This document shows positions 1-5,187 of a DNA stretch of 6,672 nt, one piece after another. Source of the stretch: Ruminococcaceae bacterium UBA2806. Lineage in GTDB: Bacteria > Bacillota > Clostridia > Oscillospirales > Acutalibacteraceae. The notes below the pieces were generated by a model, which was given only the letters and a program-made list of their open reading frames with translations, was not told where the DNA came from and searched no databases. Position 1 is the first letter of the stretch. The number at the start of each line of letters is the position of its first letter. The stretch is taken from assembly GCA_002351795.1 (NCBI GenBank), contig DEHG01000091.1, positions 339 to 7,010 on the forward strand, read 5' to 3'. The position numbers and the translations under genes were made by a program.

Positions 1-21
1 GTTCAATGTTCAATGTTCAAT
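1..21. repeat. 7-bp tandem repeat, at least three copies
   Basis: GTTCAAT occurs three times in perfect tandem at 1-7, 8-14 and 15-21. The array begins at the window edge, so the true copy number is unknown and may be larger. It directly abuts the dispersed hairpin repeat at 23-53. Short tandem arrays like this often vary between strains by slippage. No gene overlaps it within the window. Confidence 0.8.
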
Positions 22-22
22 C

Positions 23-53
23 TGTCATCCTGAGCAAAGCGAAGGATCTTTTC
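23..53. repeat. REP-like dispersed hairpin repeat
   Basis: The segment reads TGTCATCCTGAGC, then AAAGCGAAGGATC and a short T-rich tail. ATCCT (27-31) pairs with AGGAT (43-47), and an inner GC/GC pair around AAA gives a small imperfect hairpin. From memory, closely similar strings (TCATCCTGAGC followed by GCGAAGGATCT) recur in intergenic DNA of many unrelated bacteria. I therefore call it a dispersed intergenic repeat rather than a gene-specific signal. Copy number in this genome cannot be seen from one window. Confidence 0.55.
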
Positions 54-130
54 ATAAAAACAGCATATAATAAAGAGTTTTAGTAACTGCTCTGCAAACG
101 CTGTACTTGTTTTAATGCTTTAGTTCAACA

Positions 131-192
131 GAGTTTTCAACTCTTTCAACATCGCAATGTTGAAAAGTTAAAAACTTATCCACCTTTTCAAC
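131..192. promoter_or_regulatory. Structured cluster of TTTCAAC/GTTGAAA boxes with a DnaA-box-like site
   Basis: TTTCAAC occurs at 135-141, 144-150 and 186-192 and inverted (GTTGAAA) at 159-165. Two further copies lie downstream at 336-342 (inverted) and 386-392. The boxes build hairpins: GAGTT/AACTC (131-135/139-143), a perfect 9-bp stem with a CGCA loop (144-152/157-165), and alternatively GTTGAAAAG/CTTTTCAAC (159-167/184-192). TTATCCACC at 176-184 differs from the DnaA box TTATCCACA at one base. TTTTCAAC itself resembles a degenerate DnaA box. The stretch could be a regulator-binding region for asnB or a DnaA-binding region. No regulator is identified. Confidence 0.4.
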
Positions 193-233
193 TTCTATGC
201 TTTTCTGTATTATACTCAATACATATTCAATCA

Positions 234-260
234 AAAAACGCTTTATAAACAAGCTTTTTT
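234..260. terminator. Possible weak terminator of an upstream transcript
   Basis: GCTT (240-243) pairs with AAGC (251-254) around a 7-nt loop. After one mismatch, AAAAA (234-238) pairs with TTTTT (256-260). A GC-poor stem flanked by an A-tract and a T-tract fits a weak terminator usable in either direction, perhaps for a gene left of the window. The stem is short, so this is tentative. Confidence 0.3.
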
Positions 261-336
261 ATTGATATTACGCAATTTGCACATAATTATACAGGATTGA
301 TTTATTTATTTTTTATTCCCTCAGAAAAATTATTTG

Positions 337-365
337 TTGAAAGATCTGCGTTAATGTGATAAAAT
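337..365 (+). promoter_or_regulatory. asnB promoter, extended -10
   Basis: A TTGAAA -35 (337-342) and a TAAAAT -10 (360-365) are separated by 17 bp, with TGA immediately before the -10 giving an extended -10. The expected transcription start is near 372, which leaves a leader of about 78 nt before asnB. The inverted box GTTGAAA (336-342) overlaps the -35, so a factor binding that motif could compete with RNA polymerase. A weaker alternative is TTTTCA (185-190) with TATTAT (208-213), also 17 bp apart. Confidence 0.6.
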
Positions 366-372
366 ATTAAAT

Positions 373-401
373 CATAACAGCGGATTTTCAACTGCGTTAT
401 G
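373..401 (+). other. Stem-loop at the 5' end of the asnB leader
   Basis: CATAAC (373-378) pairs with GTTATG (396-401). After a bulged A, GCGG (380-383) pairs with CTGC (392-395), including one G-U pair, with an 8-nt loop containing TTTTCAA. It would form directly at the inferred mRNA 5' end. There is no T-box signature in the short leader. The fold was read by eye. Confidence 0.45.
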
Positions 402-449
402 TACTTGATTGATAAGATACATTTGGTACAAAAGGAAAGAGGAATGTAT

Positions 450-2330
450 ATGTGCGGATTATGCGGATTTACCGGTCACATAGCTGAAAGGGACAAGGTT
501 TTAACAAACATGACTGACGTCATTACGCACCGGGGACCTGACAGTGTAGGTTATTATAAGGACAGCAGGATCTCTATGGGATTCCGCCGACTCAGTATCA
601 TTGACCTTGAAGGCGGTCATCAGCCAATTTACAACGAGGATAAAAGCCTTGTTCTTATGTTCAACGGCGAAATATACAACCATAATGAGCTTCGTGAGGA
701 GCTTAAAAAATGCGGTCACACCTTCTATACAAAGGCTGACTCCGAGGTTCTTGTCCACGGCTTTGAAGAATGGGGCGAAAAAATGCTGAATAAGCTCAGA
801 GGTATGTTCGGATTCGCCATTTACAACACAAAGGACGGTTCTGTTTTTATCGCACGTGATTTCTTCGGCATCAAACCTATGCATTATGCTGTAATAAACG
901 GTGAGCTTATCTACGGTTCAGAGATAAAAAGTATCCTTGAACACCCTTCCTATGTAAAAAAATTCAATTACAGAGCGCTGGACAATTATCTTTCATTCCA
1001 GTATGTTGTACCGCCCGAAACCTTTTTTGAAGGCATATACTGTCTGCTTCCCGGTCATTTTATGTGGTTCAGGGACGGCAAGGTAACAACTACCCGCTAT
1101 TTTGAAGCAACCTTCGATCCCGATACAACTCTTACTGAAAAAGAAGCTGTCGATAAAATAGAAGCTGTTTTTGAAAACTCCGTAAACGCCCACAAGATCA
1201 GTGATGTTGAAGTAGGCTGTTTCCTTTCAAGCGGCGTTGATTCAAGCTATGTTTCAACATATTTCGCAGATCAGAAAACATTTACTGTCGGCTTTGATTT
1301 CGGTGAACGCTACAATGAGATAAGCTGGGCGCAGGGTCTTTCAAAGGAAATAGGCGTGGATCATTATACTCACCTTATAGGCTCCGAGGAATTCTGGTCA
1401 GCCGTTCCTAAGGTACAGTATCAGATGGATCAGCCCCTTGCCGATCCGTCATGCATTGCACTGTATTTCGTTTCAAAGCTTGCAAGCGAGCATGTAAAGG
1501 TAGTTCTCTCTGGCGAGGGCGCTGACGAATTATTCGGCGGATATACAGTATATAACGAACCTCATGTTTTCAGATTATATCAGAAGGTACTGTCGCAAAA
1601 GGCAAGATACGCCCTTGCAAGAAAGGCTAAAAAATGGCCTCATATCAAGGGCAGAGGATATATTCTCAGAGGCGCAAGAAAGACCGAGGACAAATTTATC
1701 GGAAATGCCTTCATGTATGACGATGAGGAAAAGAAGCAGATACTCAAGGACAGCTCCATTGTCACACGTCCGCAGGATCTCTGCCGCAAATTCTATGACA
1801 GAGTAAAGGGCTATGACGATGAAACAAAAATGCAGTATCTTGACATAAATCTCTGGATGGTCGGAGACATTCTCCTCAAAGCCGACAGAATGAGTATGGC
1901 GAATTCACTTGAACTCAGAGTACCCTTCCTCGACAAAGAAGTATTCAATGTTGCAAGAACGATACCCACAAAATACCGTATTGCCCACGGCACAACAAAA
2001 TATGCTCTCCGTCAGGCGGCTCTGCGTCACCTTCCCAAGGCAACGGCGCAAAAGCCGAAATTAGGCTTCCCCGTACCGACAAGAGTATGGCTCAAGGATG
2101 AACAGTATTACAACAGGGTTAAGGAAATGTTCCGCAGTGAAACTGCCGAGAAATTCTTCAATACCGATCTCATTGTTTCCTATCTTGACGATCATTTCAA
2201 CGGCAGGGAGGATAACAGCAGAAAGGTATGGACGATATATGTATTCCTTGTATGGTACAGCATTTACTTCGGAAACGAAAAGGATGTAAACCGTCCCGAG
2301 GGAGTAACCTGCCCTTCAAATAAGCTTTGA
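450..2330 (+). CDS. asnB: Asparagine synthetase B, glutamine-hydrolysing
   Basis: This 626-residue cytoplasmic enzyme makes asparagine from aspartate, ATP and glutamine-derived ammonia. The start at 450 is chosen because it yields Met-Cys-Gly, and Cys2 is the family's catalytic nucleophile once Met is removed. AGAGGA at 438-443 sits six bases upstream. The in-frame ATG codons at 399 and 444 would bury that Cys. The N-terminal Ntn glutaminase domain (about 2-210) shows HRGPD (27-31), NGEIYN (72-77) and the ADSEV segment (96-100). The synthetase domain carries the PP-loop SSGVDSS (260-266), the DQPLADPS segment (327-334), SGEGADELFGGY (354-365) and the late LKADRMSMANSLELRVPFLD block. Length is normal for Bacillus-type AsnB and all key motifs are intact. 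The gene is monocistronic, with its own promoter and a terminator 11 bp after the stop. Some relatives act on peptide or cell-wall substrates, but no such neighbours are present. Confidence 0.95.
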   Translation: MCGLCGFTGHIAERDKVLTNMTDVITHRGPDSVGYYKDSRISMGFRRLSIIDLEGGHQPIYNEDKSLVLMFNGEIYNHNELREELKKCGHTFYTKADSEVLVHGFEEWGEKMLNKLRGMFGFAIYNTKDGSVFIARDFFGIKPMHYAVINGELIYGSEIKSILEHPSYVKKFNYRALDNYLSFQYVVPPETFFEGIYCLLPGHFMWFRDGKVTTTRYFEATFDPDTTLTEKEAVDKIEAVFENSVNAHKISDVEVGCFLSSGVDSSYVSTYFADQKTFTVGFDFGERYNEISWAQGLSKEIGVDHYTHLIGSEEFWSAVPKVQYQMDQPLADPSCIALYFVSKLASEHVKVVLSGEGADELFGGYTVYNEPHVFRLYQKVLSQKARYALARKAKKWPHIKGRGYILRGARKTEDKFIGNAFMYDDEEKKQILKDSSIVTRPQDLCRKFYDRVKGYDDETKMQYLDINLWMVGDILLKADRMSMANSLELRVPFLDKEVFNVARTIPTKYRIAHGTTKYALRQAALRHLPKATAQKPKLGFPVPTRVWLKDEQYYNRVKEMFRSETAEKFFNTDLIVSYLDDHFNGREDNSRKVWTIYVFLVWYSIYFGNEKDVNRPEGVTCPSNKL

Positions 2331-2341
2331 CAGAAATTATT

Positions 2342-2390
2342 ACAGCCGCAGATATTTTCGTTTCAAGGAAATACCTGCGGCTGTTTTTTT
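2342..2390 (+). terminator. Intrinsic terminator of asnB
   Basis: ACAGCCGCAG (2342-2351) pairs perfectly with CTGCGGCTGT (2375-2384). After one mismatch, TATTT (2353-2357) pairs with AAATA (2369-2373), making a long hairpin. A run of seven T follows (2384-2390). It begins 11 bp after the asnB stop and should insulate the carD-like gene from asnB transcription. Confidence 0.9.
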
Positions 2391-2439
2391 GCTTTAAGGT
2401 TTTGACCAACAGCATCATCATTCTTTGTTTAATTTGCCT

Positions 2440-2469
2440 ATAACAAAAAAACTCAAAAAGTATTATAAT
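2440..2469 (+). promoter_or_regulatory. Candidate promoter of the carD-like gene
   Basis: A perfect TATAAT lies at 2464-2469. The -35 is poor: ATAACA (2440-2445, 18-bp spacer) or TAACAA (2441-2446, 17-bp spacer), and there is no TG extension. A start near 2476 is expected. A strong -10 with a weak -35 may indicate dependence on an activator or on the A-rich spacer. Confidence 0.5.
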
Positions 2470-2475
2470 AGTATA

Positions 2476-2641
2476 TAGTGATAGTGTTCAGGAACAGCTC
2501 TGAAAATCTGATCGCAGAGGATCAGAATGTGAGACAAGTCCTCACAGATGTCAATTATATTCTTTATTGCATGGACAGATTCAAGAGAGCGCTTTCAGTG
2601 AAAAATTTCAGCTGTCAGCCACAGGGAATGAGGAGAGAGAT
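2476..2641 (+). other. Long structured leader of the carD-like gene
   Basis: About 165 nt separate the inferred start from the initiation codon. Three small hairpins are visible: TTCAG/CTGAA (2487-2491/2500-2504), a 7-bp stem TCTGATC/GATCAGA (2507-2513/2520-2526) and GTGAG/CTCAC (2529-2533/2541-2545). None is followed by a T-run, so transcription attenuation is not evident. A GTG-initiated open frame at 2478-2696 crosses this leader and the gene start but has no ribosome binding site or recognisable motif, so I treat it as untranslated. No known riboswitch class was recognised. Confidence 0.4.
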
Positions 2642-3151
2642 ATGTACAAAACAGGTGATACAGTTATTTACGGAACTCAGGGGGTCTGCCGTATAGAAGG
2701 CGTACAGACAAAGCGGATCATGGGTGAATATATCGACTATCTTGTACTTCGCCCTGTTTATGATAAGAATTCCACTGTATTCGTTCCGAAAAATAATGAA
2801 AAGCTCTTGTCAAAAATGCGTGATATTTTGTCTGCCGATGAGATATACCGTATAATAAAGGAGCTTCCAGAAGAAGACCCCGTATGGATAGAGGATGACA
2901 ATATCCGCAAGGCACGGTATCAGGAGATCATAGACGAAGGCGACAGAAGCAGGATAATGCTTATTATCAAAACGCTTTACAGTCACAGAAAAAAGCAGGA
3001 GGAAAAAGGCCGCCGTCTTCATCAGGCTGACGAATACATACTGAAACAGGCTGAAAAGCTTCTGCATAATGAATTTGCGCTGGTTCTTGATATATCGCCG
3101 GAGGAAGTCGTCCCATTCATTATGAAGCAGGTAGAAATACATAAAAAATAA
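2642..3151 (+). CDS. CarD/CdnL-family RNA-polymerase-binding regulator
   Basis: The 169-residue protein has the CarD architecture. An N-terminal RNAP-interacting (Tudor-like) domain at about 1-57 has the typical opening GDTVIYGTQGVCRI (5-18) and later VFVPKNN (46-52). A helical C-terminal domain at about 62-165 includes LYSHRKKQEEKGRRL (112-126) and an ILKQAEKLL helix (133-141). CarD proteins bind the RNAP beta subunit and the upstream edge of the promoter bubble to modulate open-complex stability, notably at rRNA promoters. The start at 2642 follows AGGAG (2631-2635) at a good distance. An upstream in-frame ATG at 2567 would add 25 residues unlike the family and lacks such a site. Length fits actinobacterial and clostridial CarD. 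Only family membership is claimed, since clostridial paralogues vary and no specific target can be seen. Confidence 0.85.
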   Translation: MYKTGDTVIYGTQGVCRIEGVQTKRIMGEYIDYLVLRPVYDKNSTVFVPKNNEKLLSKMRDILSADEIYRIIKELPEEDPVWIEDDNIRKARYQEIIDEGDRSRIMLIIKTLYSHRKKQEEKGRRLHQADEYILKQAEKLLHNEFALVLDISPEEVVPFIMKQVEIHKK

Positions 3152-3153
3152 TC

Positions 3154-3295
3154 TGAATCCGTGAAATTCGATTTGAAATATACATTTATATTGCATCAGA
3201 ATGACGTTTTTTTGAAAAAACATTATACTCACCCGACAGTTGCAATTTGTATCAGCGTCAGTAAAAAATCTTTGCTGCCTTACTTCACGGATTCA
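3154..3295 (+). other. Segment closed by a 12-bp inverted repeat after carD
   Basis: TGAATCCGTGAA (3154-3165), starting three bases after the carD stop codon, is the exact reverse complement of 3284-3295. Inside, compatible nested pairings are GATTT/AAATC (3170-3174/3266-3270), TGACG/CGTCA (3202-3206/3256-3260) and a T6/A6 hairpin (3207-3212/3215-3220). With the terminator at 3316-3352 this gives a roughly 200-nt structured tail to the carD transcript, or a separate small RNA. No flanking target-site duplication is visible, which argues against a miniature transposon. A 67-codon open frame inside (3161-3364) has no ribosome binding site and looks spurious. Confidence 0.45.
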
Positions 3296-3315
3296 TGTCA
3301 ACACTCAAAATTCAA

Positions 3316-3352
3316 GACCGGGCTGCCCGAAAGGGTTACCCGGTCCTTTTTT
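3316..3352 (+). terminator. Intrinsic terminator with GAAA tetraloop
   Basis: GACCGGG (3316-3322) pairs with CCCGGTC (3339-3345). Inside, after a small internal loop, CCC (3326-3328) pairs with GGG (3333-3335) around a GAAA tetraloop. Six T follow at 3347-3352. It terminates rightward transcription from carD. Read leftward, the same stem is followed by a moderately T-rich stretch, so it may also stop the converging surface-protein transcript, which has only a weak 5-bp stem of its own (3359-3363/3371-3375). Confidence 0.88.
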
Positions 3353-3376
3353 CTGACTGCGTGAGAAAAACACGCC

Positions 3377-4813
3377 TTAATCGTTTTTAGTAAACTTTTT
3401 TCTGAACAGTAATATTAATCCGCTTATCAGAATAACTCCTCCGCCTGCACAAAATGCAATGATAAGGGGAGTTTTATCAGTTTCCGCATTCTGCGGCTCA
3501 ATAGATGCCGGCGTCTTGCTTATCATGGTTTCCGTTTTCGGAGTGCTGTTTGCAGCCACAGCCTTTTCGTCAACCGGTATCTTTTCGGGAATGATCTCGG
3601 ATTTTTTTACAACTGTAACAATAGTGCCGTCATCATTTATCTGCGCACCGTTATCAAGCTTTTCCTTTATCTGAGATATACTCAGACCTGTTGTCATATA
3701 TGCTTTCAGCAGATTATTTGAACCGACATAAATCTTCTTTGTTGTCTGCTGATCGGTATAGCGGTTTGATACGGTTATAGTGTAGATACCCTCGGATGTA
3801 TATTTTGCGCCGTCCTTTGCAGGCCCGTTAAAACGCACATCCTCTGTCAGACCCGCTGCGCCGTCCCTGAGTATTTCCTTTTTGATATTGATATCAAGAT
3901 ATCTTGACTTTGCAAGGTCAAGGCGGAACCCGTTCGGAGTTATGGATGAATTTGTAAGCTCCTCATTTGTTTTTACATCAAAGGGATATACCATACAGTT
4001 GCCGTTTCTTACAGAGAATTTGAAGAAAATACGGTAATTGAAATATTCCGTTTTGTGGATAAGAAGGATCTTTGAGTGTTTTTCTATCTCATAATCGAGA
4101 GCTACCTCATAATCGCCTTCTTCAAAAAGCTCGACCTTGGTATTAGTCCCCTTGTTCACCTTTGTGTTAAGGTAATCCTTGTATGTAACGGGCTTCTGGT
4201 TTTTATTCTGGTAATCAGAATGTTTTACGATAAGCGTACCTTTTTTGAAATCAGTTTCCGTTATGCCGAAATATTCATCATAACCGTTAGCGTCGTCAGC
4301 TATTTTGAGGTTTTCATCACCGTTAAGCTTTTCGATATCCTGATCGAGCTTGAACCATAAAGTAACCTTGTCTCCGACTGTTTTAAGAAATACAGGATTG
4401 TCTGTATCCTCATTTGTTACGCTTGTATATCCTGTCAGGTTGAATTTACCAAGATTCCATCCGAAGTGAGGATCATTGACAGTGATGGTGTTCTTTTCGG
4501 AATAGCCGGTGTCTGTTCCCGCATTATAGATGTTATTGTCAAAGAAATAATGCTGAAGCTCGCCTCCGGGCAAGGATGTCTGATCTGATGAAGATTCAGA
4601 GGCTGTATCCTGCCGGGCCTGCTCCGGAAAAGTTTCTGTTGCCTGCGGGGTCTGATATTCGGTAAGAGTATCCTCTGTCGGGGATACAATGGAGGGTGTC
4701 TGTGAGTCTTCCGTGACCGGCGCAGCGCTTACAGAAGCGGCGGGAAATACTGCTGCCGCTGAAAGCAGAGTAACAAAAGCTGCCAGTCGCAGCTTGTTAA
4801 AAGATTTTTTCAT
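3377..4813 (-). CDS. Exported, C-terminally membrane-anchored surface protein of unknown function
   Basis: I do not recognise this 478-residue protein. It begins with a Sec signal peptide: KK at 2-3, a hydrophobic core at about 10-25 and a likely cleavage after SVSA (residue 30). Residues 31-85 form an acidic Thr/Ser/Glu/Pro/Gln-rich linker. Residues about 88-370 look like a beta-rich extracellular region, including the motifs DPHFGWNLGKFNLTGYT (114-130) and EGIYTITVSNRYTD (341-354). A segment at 370-402 (GLSISQIKEKLDNG) precedes a second Thr/Pro/Glu linker (403-448). A transmembrane helix spans about 449-470 and ends in RKKFTKND. There is no LPXTG before the helix, so the anchor is probably a plain stop-transfer helix with the N-terminal bulk outside. 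GGAGG at 4820-4824 lies six bases before the ATG. It is transcribed alone, divergent from the HAD gene. Adhesion, sensing or envelope roles are all possible. Confidence 0.85.
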   Translation of the reverse strand: MKKSFNKLRLAAFVTLLSAAAVFPAASVSAAPVTEDSQTPSIVSPTEDTLTEYQTPQATETFPEQARQDTASESSSDQTSLPGGELQHYFFDNNIYNAGTDTGYSEKNTITVNDPHFGWNLGKFNLTGYTSVTNEDTDNPVFLKTVGDKVTLWFKLDQDIEKLNGDENLKIADDANGYDEYFGITETDFKKGTLIVKHSDYQNKNQKPVTYKDYLNTKVNKGTNTKVELFEEGDYEVALDYEIEKHSKILLIHKTEYFNYRIFFKFSVRNGNCMVYPFDVKTNEELTNSSITPNGFRLDLAKSRYLDINIKKEILRDGAAGLTEDVRFNGPAKDGAKYTSEGIYTITVSNRYTDQQTTKKIYVGSNNLLKAYMTTGLSISQIKEKLDNGAQINDDGTIVTVVKKSEIIPEKIPVDEKAVAANSTPKTETMISKTPASIEPQNAETDKTPLIIAFCAGGGVILISGLILLFRKKFTKND

Positions 4814-4837
4814 TTTATACCTCCGTATTATTTATTT

Positions 4838-4868
4838 GCGGAAACGACTTTCATGAAATCTTATCCGC
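4838..4868 (-). other. Stem-loop at the 5' end of the surface-protein leader
   Basis: GCGGA (4838-4842) pairs with TCCGC (4864-4868), enclosing the palindrome TTTCATGAAA (4849-4858). With a start expected near 4871 on the minus strand, the stem would sit within about three bases of the mRNA 5' end. It lies 14 bases from the ribosome binding site and so should not mask it. Confidence 0.4.
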
Positions 4869-4877
4869 TGATCTTAT

Positions 4878-4905
4878 ATTATACACAAATCAGAAGCTTT
4901 TGCAA
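4878..4905 (-). promoter_or_regulatory. Promoter of the surface-protein gene
   Basis: On the minus strand, TTGCAA (4905-4900) and TATAAT (4883-4878) are separated by 16 bp. The expected start is near 4871, giving a leader of about 58 nt. The -10 is perfect and the -35 matches at four of six positions. Confidence 0.6.
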
Positions 4906-4950
4906 GTAATTTGACAAAAATAAAATAAACTGTAAATTTTTAGTCTTATG

Positions 4951-5032
4951 CCGTAACAGTAATATCATAATACCTTTACGGTAATATCAGAATTTTTATC
5001 TGCGGGATCCAGTTATTACAAAAAAGATATTA
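4951..5032. repeat. Repeated GTAATATCA motif in the divergent spacer
   Basis: GTAATATCA occurs at 4959-4967 and 4981-4989, two helical turns apart (22 bp). Its core is inverted (GATATTA) at 5026-5032. CCGTAA (4951-4956) and TTACGG (4976-4981) form an inverted repeat around the first copy. An exact reverse-complement copy (TGATATTAC) lies upstream of asnB at 263-271. The helical spacing between divergent promoters suggests an operator, but the AT-rich composition makes chance recurrence possible. The rest of the 374-bp spacer holds only the two promoters and leaders listed separately. Confidence 0.35.
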
Positions 5033-5057
5033 TCAAATACAAAAATCTCATTGCATA

Positions 5058-5086
5058 TTGATATGATACGAATTGTATGCTATAAT
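5058..5086 (+). promoter_or_regulatory. Near-consensus promoter of the HAD phosphatase gene
   Basis: TTGATA (5058-5063) and TATAAT (5081-5086) are spaced by exactly 17 bp, with TGC immediately before the -10 forming an extended -10. This is the best promoter in the window. Transcription should begin near 5093, leaving a leader of about 95 nt. Confidence 0.8.
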
Positions 5087-5092
5087 GTGTTG

Positions 5093-5187
5093 GTTATGGC
5101 TGATAATCTGACATTGCAATAAAAACGGCATAAATCAGCCTGTATTGACCAACAAAACCAACCGTTTTTTAAAAAGGAAAGATCTGA
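5093..5187 (+). other. Structured 5' leader of the HAD gene, possible cis-regulatory RNA
   Basis: GGCTGAT (5098-5104) pairs with ATCAGCC (5134-5140). AAAAACGG (5121-5128), in that hairpin's loop, is complementary to CCGTTTTT (5162-5169) just before the ribosome binding site (AAAGGAAAG, 5173-5181). AACCAAC (5156-5162), directly followed by a CG and six T, could pair with GTTGGTT (5089-5095), although the latter straddles the expected start. These pairings are partly exclusive or pseudoknotted. No known riboswitch class was recognised. Confidence 0.4.

Noticed and set aside
131..392. Chromosomal replication origin
   Set aside because: No perfect DnaA box, and no dnaA, dnaN, rpmH or other origin-linked gene in view. 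It is kept only as a possibility under the box-cluster finding.
372..449. T-box or other known riboswitch controlling asnB
   Set aside because: The leader is only about 78 nt, with no T-box sequence, no specifier loop and no terminator before the gene.
501..884. Antisense open frame within asnB, and similar frames opposite the other genes
   Set aside because: These are shadows of strongly supported genes, with no initiation signals or family motifs of their own.
2478..2696. GTG-initiated 72-codon frame ahead of and overlapping the carD-like gene
   Set aside because: It has no ribosome binding site, its start coincides with the expected transcription start, it shows no recognisable motif, and it overlaps the well-supported CarD frame.
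3154..3295. Miniature inverted-repeat transposable element
   Set aside because: The 12-bp inverted repeats have no flanking target duplication, and the element starts three bases after a stop codon and leads into the terminator.
3161..3364. 67-codon frame between the carD-like gene and the surface-protein gene
   Set aside because: It lacks a ribosome binding site and runs through the inverted repeat and the terminator hairpin, so its composition is explained by RNA structure.
3377..3480. LPXTG-type sortase anchoring of the surface protein
   Set aside because: The residues before the C-terminal helix contain no LPXTG or close variant. LPGGE occurs only near residue 81, far from the anchor.
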